Source: MFZZ01 sp964610165
GTDB lineage: Bacteria; Patescibacteriota; Microgenomatia; UBA1406; GWC2-37-13
Length of the DNA: 10,198 nt
NCBI GenBank assembly: GCA_964610165.1
Contig: CAZSUZ010000038.1
Coordinates: forward strand, 1 to 10,198
Direction of reading: 5' to 3'
The translations under genes were made by a program, and so were the position numbers. The notes beneath the pieces were generated by a model. That model was not told the origin of the DNA and searched no databases. It saw only the letters and a program-made list of their open reading frames with translations. Below, one piece after another: positions 1-8,008 of this stretch; positions within the stretch are counted from its first letter, which is position 1, and every line of letters starts with the position of its first letter.

Positions 1-1
1 C

Positions 2-3000
2 ATTATTTTTGACCTTGTCATTATAATTCTTGTAAGTTTAATTCCTATTTTATGGCTATATGGTGGTTACATTGTTTTAGGACATGATGCTGGAGTTCCA
101 ATAAATCCATCCATGCATTTTTTGGATAGACTTTCAACATGGACCCATAGATACGGATTAGGAGAAAATCAGACGTATGCAATTCCAGGCTTTTTCCTTC
201 ATGGACTTGAATATGTCTTAAATCAAACAGGATTTGATATTTCGACACAACAGATTATTTCTTTTATTTTATATTTCATTCTTATAGGTGTATCAATATA
301 TATTTTTGCACGATCTTTTTTCCGTGACAAAATATACCTACCATTATTTGCAGCTATTTTATACCAAGTAAATCATTTTTTATTACAAGCATGGTTTGTT
401 GCTGAACGTACCAAATTTACGACATATATAGCCTTACCATTACTTTTGTTTTATTTATATTCATATCTTTTTAAAGAAAAAAACCCAATAAAAACAGCAA
501 TATGTACAGCCCTTACACTTTTTGTATTTAACGGTGGGGGATTCTTACCTTTATATGGAGCTATTCTAATAACAGTACCATTTTTTATCGTATTTCTTTT
601 CTTTTTAGCTGAAAATAAATTTCAATTTTTAAAAAGTATTGGAATATATATTGTAGTTACAGGTATTCTTTCAATATGTTTAGATGCATTTTGGCTGTTA
701 CCGTATATAACATATATTCCTAGTACATTTGCTGGTGAAGTTGCTAAAACAGGAGGAATTAATGGCATTATTAACTGGATCTACTCGATTAGCTTACACA
801 CATCATATTTAAATATATTTAGACTTCAGGGAATTCAAGAATGGTATGTAAACGAATTTCACCCATATTCTAAAGCTTATTTAAACAATATTGTTTTAAT
901 TGCAATATCGTTTATATTTCCACTTGCAGCTTATGGTTCGCTACTACTGACACGTATTAAAACCGAAAAACAAAAATTACTTTTTTTTGGAATTTTATCT
1001 TTAGTAGCTGTATTTTTTATGGCTGGCTCCCATAAACCTTTTGGTGATTTATATTTACTACTCATTAAATATGTTCCTGGCTTTATTGCGTTTCGTACCC
1101 CATTTTATAAATTTGCACCAGCATTATGGCTATCTTATGCAATATTAATTGGGTTCTCCGTTGACTATTTTATTCAAAAATATATAAATATCCGCTATTC
1201 ATTTCTAATTAAAATTTTATACACAACTTTAATTATTTTATATTGTTATCCAATGTTGTCAGGCGGATTTTTAGATTACTATCAAAACAGAACAACAAAA
1301 GTAAAAATTCCTCAATACATTCTTGATTATTCTCAATGGGCAAATAGTGATGAATTTAACTATCGAAGACTTATTATAGCTCCGCCAGTTAATCAAGGAA
1401 CATATTCTTCAGAAACATCGTGGGGTTATTGGAGTCTTACACCACTTCATGCACTCATTGATAAAAGATCCTATGTTGATTTGAATATTTCATATTCTCA
1501 AACCGAACAGCAGATGATGAAAGATATGTACGACTTACTGTTACAGAATAATGACCAATGGAAAGAAGTTGCATCTGTTCTAAACGCTGACGGCATAATT
1601 TTTCATAATGATATCCCAAATTATGTATATGAGAATAGAGATATATCACCAGACCTTTATAAAAAGGTTATCAATTTACAAAAAAATATTTCATTAGAAA
1701 AAACATTTGGCAATATTTCTGTATTAAGAATAAAAGAAAAAAATTTACCAATTAAAACTTACGATGGTTATTATCGCATATACAACGAGTACGACTTTAT
1801 TCCAGAAGGACGTATAGTTTTACCAGAAGTTTCACTTAATTCCCAAGCTATACTTACTGGTGAACCACAAAATGCTCAAGAACTTAAAATTGGTGATATT
1901 ATTATTCCAAAATGTATCCATTGTAATCTTATCGAAGAAGGATTAGAACGTGGAGATACACATATAACTGTTTTTCCAGGTTCAAAATTATATGAATATA
2001 AATTACAAAAAGAACAAGCTGAAAGAGCAAAAATTCAAGATATAAATGCAAAAACAATTTTTGAATTACAGACATTATGGAAACGTTACAATGAAGTTGA
2101 ATGGGTTATTGCGAATGAAAAAGATAGTAATAAAAAATTTCTTGGTTTCAATCAATATTACGAACAATTAAAACGTTTGCGAGCTGTTACAAAAGAATTT
2201 ATTCATTCTAAATCAGATAAAGATATTTCAAATGAAACACTTACGTCATTATACGACACACTTGTTACCCAGAATAACTTATTAAGGAATCATGTTGCAT
2301 ATATTACCGGCAATAGAAATGAAGGCATAGCCTACTATGAAGCACTAAATTATTCAGTAGATTTTACTAAAAACTTACGAAAATATATTTTATATACAGA
2401 TTCAGTTTACGTTAAAAAATATTTAGTAAATTTACCAAATACCGAAAATTATGATGTATATTTACGAACAGATAGTGTCATTATTAATGATAACCCTCAA
2501 CAGGTAACAGTAACTATTGACGGAACAAATACTTCAACCACATTAAATCCTTTACAATTTTGGAATAAAATTTCAACTCTGGCACTCGAAAAAGGTAATC
2601 ATAATACAACATTAACTCTTTCTCAAGAAAATCCTGCATTTGTTACAAGTATTAAAGAACCTCAAACACTTAATTTTGATTCAGATATATGTCGCGAAAT
2701 TCCACTAGGCTTATTAAAAAAAGGTCAACATCTGTTTCAGGCAGATATATATACACCTTCTTTAAATACAGATATTTCCTATTTTATTTCCGAAGCAAAA
2801 GCTAAAAACCCTTATTTACCATATTGGGGAACGGCAGTAAGACTCAATAAAAATTTACCAGAAACTATTAATCATGAAGTATTAGCACTATCGGATAATG
2901 AATATGTTTTGAGTATATGTCAATTTAGTAACATTCCAAATTTTAATATCATTGTCGAAAATATTGCAATAACCTATGCTTCCGAACCTCAACTTGTTTT

Positions 3001-3364
3001 TATTTCAAAAAATGATTCTTATAAAATAACCCCAAATAGAACTATTACTTCTACAGAAATAAATAACACCACATATAAAGCTACAGTTTCACCAGGTGAT
3101 AAAAAATTAATAATGCTTGATCAACGATTTGATAATTTTTGGGAGGCAAAAAACAATATAATTTTAGAAAAAATTAAAATAAATTACTATGCAAACGGCT
3201 GGATAATAGATAAATCGAATAAAAATGAATCTATTACTATTACATATACATTACAAGATAAATTTAAATTAGGTGCGTATATTTCAGTTATATCACTTTC
3301 ACTTATAGTAATAGGATTATTAACAAATTATATATTTACAAAAAAGAAAAAAAATGAAAGTTAA
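2..3364 (+). CDS. Large GT-C-like membrane glycosyltransferase with extracytoplasmic domains (5'-partial)
   Basis: The frame is open from base 2 with no stop, so the gene begins before the window; 1120 codons are visible. The first Met in frame (113) follows the first membrane segment and is not the true start. Visible residues 4-26 form a membrane helix followed by GHD (27-29), an acidic loop motif of the kind that is catalytic in GT-C enzymes. About ten to twelve hydrophobic helices extend to about residue 450, with FRTPFYKF at 364-371, resembling YfhO/AftD-like proteins. A long soluble part follows: a Cys-x-x-Cys (638-641), a helical charged stretch (about 662-765), beta-rich regions like carbohydrate-binding modules (about 785-1045), then a C-terminal membrane helix (about 1089-1113) and a lysine-rich tail. 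Likely role, by inference: transfer of a lipid-linked sugar outside the membrane. The last 11 nt overlap the next gene. The exact family was assigned by eye and is uncertain. Confidence 0.75.
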   Translation: MIFDLVIIILVSLIPILWLYGGYIVLGHDAGVPINPSMHFLDRLSTWTHRYGLGENQTYAIPGFFLHGLEYVLNQTGFDISTQQIISFILYFILIGVSIYIFARSFFRDKIYLPLFAAILYQVNHFLLQAWFVAERTKFTTYIALPLLLFYLYSYLFKEKNPIKTAICTALTLFVFNGGGFLPLYGAILITVPFFIVFLFFLAENKFQFLKSIGIYIVVTGILSICLDAFWLLPYITYIPSTFAGEVAKTGGINGIINWIYSISLHTSYLNIFRLQGIQEWYVNEFHPYSKAYLNNIVLIAISFIFPLAAYGSLLLTRIKTEKQKLLFFGILSLVAVFFMAGSHKPFGDLYLLLIKYVPGFIAFRTPFYKFAPALWLSYAILIGFSVDYFIQKYINIRYSFLIKILYTTLIILYCYPMLSGGFLDYYQNRTTKVKIPQYILDYSQWANSDEFNYRRLIIAPPVNQGTYSSETSWGYWSLTPLHALIDKRSYVDLNISYSQTEQQMMKDMYDLLLQNNDQWKEVASVLNADGIIFHNDIPNYVYENRDISPDLYKKVINLQKNISLEKTFGNISVLRIKEKNLPIKTYDGYYRIYNEYDFIPEGRIVLPEVSLNSQAILTGEPQNAQELKIGDIIIPKCIHCNLIEEGLERGDTHITVFPGSKLYEYKLQKEQAERAKIQDINAKTIFELQTLWKRYNEVEWVIANEKDSNKKFLGFNQYYEQLKRLRAVTKEFIHSKSDKDISNETLTSLYDTLVTQNNLLRNHVAYITGNRNEGIAYYEALNYSVDFTKNLRKYILYTDSVYVKKYLVNLPNTENYDVYLRTDSVIINDNPQQVTVTIDGTNTSTTLNPLQFWNKISTLALEKGNHNTTLTLSQENPAFVTSIKEPQTLNFDSDICREIPLGLLKKGQHLFQADIYTPSLNTDISYFISEAKAKNPYLPYWGTAVRLNKNLPETINHEVLALSDNEYVLSICQFSNIPNFNIIVENIAITYASEPQLVFISKNDSYKITPNRTITSTEINNTTYKATVSPGDKKLIMLDQRFDNFWEAKNNIILEKIKINYYANGWIIDKSNKNESITITYTLQDKFKLGAYISVISLSLIVIGLLTNYIFTKKKKNES

Positions 3365-3725
3365 TCAAACATTACAAAATGTACTTCGTATTTATAAAGA
3401 ACATTTTCATCTCATTCTTCCATTTTTCTTTATAAATATTGCATTATTTTTATATGCAAAAAAAATTCCTTATATAAATTTGTATTCTACTGAATTATTA
3501 GTACTTGTTATGCTTATAGATTGGCTCATTGTTTCTACTTTTTATGCATTCTCATTCAAAAAATCACTTATTTTTGCTTTAGTTTTATTTCTTGTGTGTA
3601 TGTTTTTTGTTATTATAAAAATGGAATATTACGCAGAAATTATTGCGAGTTTTATTTATGTATTATTGTGGATTACTCTTATTAAAGAATTATTCATAAT
3701 TGTTATAAAAACTAATGAAAAATAA
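3354..3725 (+). CDS. Small four-helix integral membrane protein, unknown function
   Basis: This 123-residue protein is nearly all hydrophobic. Four membrane segments can be seen at about residues 18-34, 43-65, 70-88 and 93-118, with short charged connectors and a Lys/Glu-rich C-terminus. I recognise no catalytic motif. It overlaps the preceding gene by 11 nt and the following gene by 11 nt, so it is very likely translated with them. No Shine-Dalgarno sequence precedes the ATG; the upstream bases are an A-rich run. Its size and its place beside an ArnT-like transferase recall small four-helix carriers such as ArnE/ArnF or GtrA, which move undecaprenyl-phosphate sugars. That is a similarity of architecture only; I do not see the GtrA or SMR signature residues. 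A helper subunit or flippase for the adjacent GT-C enzymes is a reasonable guess. Confidence 0.7.
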   Translation: MKVNQTLQNVLRIYKEHFHLILPFFFINIALFLYAKKIPYINLYSTELLVLVMLIDWLIVSTFYAFSFKKSLIFALVLFLVCMFFVIIKMEYYAEIIASFIYVLLWITLIKELFIIVIKTNEK

Positions 3726-5262
3726 AAAAAACATAGTATTGGCTATTGGTATTTTTATTGTTGCATTAATTTATAGAATGTATGGATTATTTGATTCACA
3801 CCCATTCTGGGTAGATGAATTTAGTAGTGCTCACCAAGCAAATCTTTTTTTAACATACGGTTCTTCTTTTTTTACACAAACAGATTACTATGTTGAACTT
3901 AATAAGTTTATTCCTGCTGGCCTCATTGCGCTTTCATTTACTTTATTTGGCCAATCAGAATGGGCAGCAAGATTACCATTTGTACTAATTGGTTCACTTG
4001 TGCCAGTTGCAGTATTTTTCTTAGGAAAAAAAATTACAAACACATTAACTGGTTTTTTAGCTGCACTATTAACTTTATTTTCTCATTTTATGATTACCTG
4101 GTCTCGACAGGCTAGAGGATATGTATTAACACAACTGCTTGTGCTTATTACATGTTATTGTTATATCCAAATAATAAGTAAAAATAAACATGTTGCATAT
4201 AAACTAGGTTTATTTGCATCTATTATTATCGGCATTTTTACTCATCAATTATTTATTATTGTTCTTGTCGCAATTGGTATACACGCTCTCATTCATTATA
4301 AATCCAGCCTTCATTCTTTTTTGAACAGATATACTATTATTCTTAGTGCTCTTATAGTTGGATTACTTATCGCATCTGGATTTTTTACACATCTTATAAT
4401 TTCTATTTCACATCAAATTATAAGTATGGTTAATAATACTTGGTATTATCATTCATTTTTGTGGAGAGAATATACACTAATTACCTTTATAGGAATACTA
4501 GGCTTTATTCTTGCCTTCTTTAAAAATAAAAGGGATTTTTTACTTTTTATTATTTATATAGTTTTACATTGTATTTTTATATTTTATATATTCGGCCCTT
4601 ATGTTAGTCGTTATTTATTACCAATTTTCCCATTCTTATTTATTGGAATGGCATATTTTCTAACATATCTTTCGCGTTTAGTAATACAAGACAAAAAATG
4701 GATCTTTAGTAGTGCTTTATATGTCGCAATTCCCACATGTATTGTTCTTAGTATTATTGGAAATGGTGATAAATTTGTTAAAAAGCCACTTTCTTTTTAC
4801 TCTGTGGACTATACATTTCGTGAAATAGCACTTGTAGATTATGATCAAATCTATTCAATTATTACCAAAAAGGGAGATATCAAAAATAAAAAAACTGCAG
4901 TTATAGATACTTGGGCAGATAGATTGGCTTGGTATATGGGAGAAAATTATGAACCTTCATACTTATTTCGTTGGGAAGATGCTGGCCCCATGAAAAAAAC
5001 AAACTTTACTCGCAATAATAAGGGTGAAAAAATTGTTACTGGTCGCAAAGATACAAAATTTATAAGCAACTTACAAGATCTTCAGAATATTATGAAACAA
5101 TATCCGTCTGGATTTATCTTTATAGATGATACAACCCTTCCAGAAGATGTTGTCCAATATGTAGAAAAAAACTTTAAAAAAGAACTTTTTACAGATCATT
5201 ACACCTTAGATGATAATCCATACTCAATCTGGCCAGCAACTTTATATAGCTGGGGGCTATAA
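3715..5262 (+). CDS. GT-C family glycosyltransferase, ArnT/PMT-like
   Basis: This 515-residue polytopic protein fits the dolichyl-phosphate-mannose mannosyltransferase/ArnT superfamily, which moves sugars from polyprenyl-phosphate carriers onto extracytoplasmic acceptors. After the first membrane helix (about 7-21) comes HPFWVDEFSSA with the acidic pair Asp34-Glu35, the first-loop signature in which Asp is the catalytic or metal-site residue. EWAARLP and SRQARGY (130-136) are further family motifs. Roughly ten or more membrane helices run to about residue 350, and a soluble C-terminal domain of about 145 residues follows, which in this family faces outside the cytoplasm. The length is normal. 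It starts inside the stop region of the small membrane protein (11-nt overlap) and ends 9 nt before the flippase gene. Sugar and acceptor cannot be read from the sequence; glycolipid or protein glycosylation are both possible. Confidence 0.85.
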   Translation: MKNKKNIVLAIGIFIVALIYRMYGLFDSHPFWVDEFSSAHQANLFLTYGSSFFTQTDYYVELNKFIPAGLIALSFTLFGQSEWAARLPFVLIGSLVPVAVFFLGKKITNTLTGFLAALLTLFSHFMITWSRQARGYVLTQLLVLITCYCYIQIISKNKHVAYKLGLFASIIIGIFTHQLFIIVLVAIGIHALIHYKSSLHSFLNRYTIILSALIVGLLIASGFFTHLIISISHQIISMVNNTWYYHSFLWREYTLITFIGILGFILAFFKNKRDFLLFIIYIVLHCIFIFYIFGPYVSRYLLPIFPFLFIGMAYFLTYLSRLVIQDKKWIFSSALYVAIPTCIVLSIIGNGDKFVKKPLSFYSVDYTFREIALVDYDQIYSIITKKGDIKNKKTAVIDTWADRLAWYMGENYEPSYLFRWEDAGPMKKTNFTRNNKGEKIVTGRKDTKFISNLQDLQNIMKQYPSGFIFIDDTTLPEDVVQYVEKNFKKELFTDHYTLDDNPYSIWPATLYSWGL

Positions 5263-5271
5263 TAGAATATT

Positions 5272-6468
5272 ATGCATTCACTTCTCAAAAAATCTACTTT
5301 TTATTTAGTAGGACTTATTTTTAGTAAAGTAATTAACATTTTTGTTTTTCTTTTTCTTGCTCGTACATTTGTACCTCAATTATTCGGAGAATTTACACTT
5401 TTTATAACATTAATTCAATTTGCTACTTATTTTGCTGATTTTGGTTTAGTCCAATGGTATATAAAAAAAGTGGTCAAGATAGAGGAACGTGATGATTACT
5501 TTATTAAGGTATTAACCTTAAGAACTATTACACTTATTATCTCAATTGTATTTGTTGTAGCATTTTTATTCTTCTCAAAAACATTTAGTCTTACGATTAA
5601 TACATTGCTTATTCTTACATTAATTGTTGAATCATTTATGTCTGTAACTGATGGTTACTATTTTGAAAAGCATGAATCCTTTACAGTAACTTTAAAAACA
5701 ATTATTCGCATGGGAATATTCTTTCTTGGACTTTATTTCCTGCCGTTTATTACTATCGTTGATGTTATGTATATCTATTTTCTTGCATCACTTATAACTT
5801 TTATATGGTACATGCCTTGGTCAATCATTAAAAAAATGAAGCGTACAACAATTGCAGAGTCAGTCAATATGCTTACATCTGCTTCTCCTTATGCCTTACT
5901 TATTATTACATCATTTGCATATAGTCGTGGTGATTCATTACTTATTAAATATTTATTAAATACTACGGCTCTTGGTATATACTCTGTAGCTTATAGATTT
6001 TTAGAAACCCTTAGTCTTGTTCCAACTGCTCTTTCCCATAATTTATTTCCCATTGCTGCTAAACAAAAAGGAATTACGCGTAACAATCTGCTAAAGATTA
6101 CACTGTTATTTATATTGATGGGAGCTATGTTAGGTGGCTTTTTATATGTTGCTGCAGATCTTCTTATTTTATATTCAGTTGGTAATCAATATATGGAAGC
6201 GGTTCCTATCTTACAAATATTTTCATTAGGGGTATTCTTCTTTTTTATTAATGCACCGCTTAGTACTGTTATTCAAAGTTCAAATATTGTACAACGATTT
6301 TTACCTTATGGAATTGCTAATACTGTATTAAATATTGTTCTAAATATTATTGCTCTTCCTATATATGGCGTTATTGCTGCAGCAGTGGTTATGGTTATTA
6401 CAGAAACTACTGGATTTATTATAAATCTTTATTTTATTAAAAAAGTATATGACAACCGAACGAATTAG
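5272..6468 (+). CDS. Wzx-type oligosaccharide flippase (polysaccharide biosynthesis/MOP superfamily)
   Basis: This 398-residue protein is hydrophobic throughout, with about twelve predicted membrane helices. It begins LKKSTFYLVGLIFSKVINIF and contains ARTFVPQLFGEF early, a pattern typical of polysaccharide-biosynthesis flippases ('lAR.l.p..fG.f'). The second half holds the matching repeat: YSRGDSLLIKYLL followed by LGIYSVAYRF and the LFPIAAKQ loop. Proteins of this family move undecaprenyl-diphosphate-linked oligosaccharides from the inner to the outer face of the membrane. The length is slightly short for the family (usually about 400-480) but both halves are present and the frame is intact. 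It begins 9 nt after the ArnT-like gene and its end overlaps the GT2 gene by 20 nt, so it belongs to the same operon. A TATAAT at 5258-5263, just before the ATG, has no recognisable -35. Confidence 0.88.
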   Translation: MHSLLKKSTFYLVGLIFSKVINIFVFLFLARTFVPQLFGEFTLFITLIQFATYFADFGLVQWYIKKVVKIEERDDYFIKVLTLRTITLIISIVFVVAFLFFSKTFSLTINTLLILTLIVESFMSVTDGYYFEKHESFTVTLKTIIRMGIFFLGLYFLPFITIVDVMYIYFLASLITFIWYMPWSIIKKMKRTTIAESVNMLTSASPYALLIITSFAYSRGDSLLIKYLLNTTALGIYSVAYRFLETLSLVPTALSHNLFPIAAKQKGITRNNLLKITLLFILMGAMLGGFLYVAADLLILYSVGNQYMEAVPILQIFSLGVFFFFINAPLSTVIQSSNIVQRFLPYGIANTVLNIVLNIIALPIYGVIAAAVVMVITETTGFIINLYFIKKVYDNRTN

Positions 6469-8008
6469 CATTATTATTGTTCATCATAATACGCCTGAGA
6501 AATTATCGAATCTTTTAGAAAATCTTCACAAAGAACAGAAATTTCAAATTATTGTTATCGATAATGCATCGAAAGAATTTTCAGAAGAAACGATTCATAA
6601 AAAATATCCTTTAGTAACATTGATAAAAAATAACGTAAATAGAGGCTATGCTTTTGCTTGTAATCAAGGAGTAACAGTTTCAAAAGGGGATTGGTTATTA
6701 TTTCTTAATCCTGATATTGAAATATCTGTAGAATCTATTCATGAATGGTTGTTAAAAACAAAAGAACAAAAATTTCAAGCGAGTTCGCCAGAACCCTTAT
6801 CTGAAAACTATATAAAACCTGTACCGTCTGTTTTATCTCTACTTGCAGAATTTACCCCTTTAAAATGGCTTGTACCTTTATCGTTATTTACACATAAAAC
6901 ACTTACAGGAGGCGCTTTACTAATAGAAAAAAAATTGCTCATTCTTATGGGTGGTTGGGATGAACGATTTTTTATTTGGTTTGAAGATAGTGATTTAACT
7001 AAACGACTTCTAAAAAAGCATGTTCCATTTGGCTTTATCTCAATTAACTATAAACATAGTGGAGGAGAATCTTTCAAAAAATGGGATAGTACTCTTAAAA
7101 AAAATATTTTTTTCCACTCCATGAAAATATATGCTCAGAAACATTTTAGTTTACTAGGAAGAGTACTTATTTCATTAGTAAAGAAAAAATATTCAGATAC
7201 AAAAATACTTCCTATTCTTCAAGATGGTGTAAGTATTACTGTAGCTAATATGAAATTAGAAATGTTATATGAATTTTTAGAGGTAAACAAAAAATCGTAT
7301 GCACAATTTGATGAAATAGTAATTGTTTCAAGTGCATTACATGAAAATGACCTATGGTCATTTCGTCAAAAATATAATTCTATTCGTTTTATACAAATAG
7401 ACAATAATACAGGATTTGCTTCAACAGCTAATGTGGGTTTAAATACTTCAACTTTTAGATGGACTGGTACTATTAACGACGATGTTACACTGCCAGATGA
7501 TTTTCTTCAACATCTTATGAAATATGCTTCAAAAAAAACAGGGTCAATAAATCCAATTATTTACTCTTTAGGAAATGAGATAGAAAGTGTTGGTTTAGAG
7601 ATACTACCTAAAGGAAAGGCGTTAGGGATTAAAACTATCCCAGACAGCGAATACACAAAAGTTATGGCTACAAATGGCGCAGCAATTATTTATGCCCATG
7701 AAGCGTTAGAAAAAGCAGGCATTTTTGATGAAAAATTTGGTTCTTATCTTGAAGATATTGATTTATCTTTACGTATTGCACGCAACGGTTATGATAATAT
7801 TGTCGTTTCTAGCACTTATGCTGTGCATAAAAAACATGCAACTTCATCCACAGTTTTACAAGGGAAAAAAGCCTGGCTTGATTTTAAAAACTGGATATTA
7901 GTTATTCTTAAAAATTGGGGGATTAAAAAAATAATATTGAATAGCCCACAAATACTTATTGAACGACTCAGAAATATAGCAGGAATTATAAAAACTATAA
8001 ATAACTAG
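6449..8008 (+). CDS. Tandem-domain GT2 glycosyltransferase (two fused catalytic domains)
   Basis: The 519-residue protein has two GT-A fold, family 2 domains. Domain one (about 5-215) begins ISIIIVHHNTPEKL, then NVNRGYAFACNQG and the metal/nucleotide motif NPD (87-89), then TGGALLIEKK and the catalytic-base region WFEDSDL (Glu179-Asp180), the pattern of rhamnosyltransferase-like GT2 enzymes. Domain two (about 260-475) repeats the layout: NNTGFASTANVGL, NDD (343-345) in place of NPD, TNGAAIIYAHEA, and YLEDIDLSLR (Glu435-Asp436), ending with a His-rich HKKHATSS. No membrane helices are obvious, so it should act at the cytoplasmic face, adding one or two nucleotide-sugar-derived residues to a lipid-linked glycan. 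Both active sites look complete. The start overlaps the flippase gene by 20 nt without a ribosome-binding site. The stop shares bases with the convergent methyltransferase gene. Confidence 0.9.
   Translation: MTTERISIIIVHHNTPEKLSNLLENLHKEQKFQIIVIDNASKEFSEETIHKKYPLVTLIKNNVNRGYAFACNQGVTVSKGDWLLFLNPDIEISVESIHEWLLKTKEQKFQASSPEPLSENYIKPVPSVLSLLAEFTPLKWLVPLSLFTHKTLTGGALLIEKKLLILMGGWDERFFIWFEDSDLTKRLLKKHVPFGFISINYKHSGGESFKKWDSTLKKNIFFHSMKIYAQKHFSLLGRVLISLVKKKYSDTKILPILQDGVSITVANMKLEMLYEFLEVNKKSYAQFDEIVIVSSALHENDLWSFRQKYNSIRFIQIDNNTGFASTANVGLNTSTFRWTGTINDDVTLPDDFLQHLMKYASKKTGSINPIIYSLGNEIESVGLEILPKGKALGIKTIPDSEYTKVMATNGAAIIYAHEALEKAGIFDEKFGSYLEDIDLSLRIARNGYDNIVVSSTYAVHKKHATSSTVLQGKKAWLDFKNWILVILKNWGIKKIILNSPQILIERLRNIAGIIKTINN
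8005..8008. other. Shared CTAG: overlapping stop codons of convergent genes
   Basis: The plus-strand GT2 gene stops with TAG at 8006-8008 and the minus-strand methyltransferase stops with TAG read from 8007 to 8005. Both come from one palindromic CTAG, inside the 10-bp perfect palindrome TAACTAGTTA at 8002-8011. Both proteins therefore end in Asn-stop. There is no intergenic space and no GC-rich hairpin. Plus-strand transcripts meet a run of seven T at 8023-8029, inside the methyltransferase gene. Confidence 0.95.

Noticed and set aside
45..248. 67-codon frame on the minus strand
   Set aside because: It is antisense to the start of the giant membrane gene, whose frame is continuous and membrane-protein-like.
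1455..1649. 64-codon frame on the minus strand
   Set aside because: It is the antisense shadow of the giant membrane protein gene, without family resemblance or start signals.
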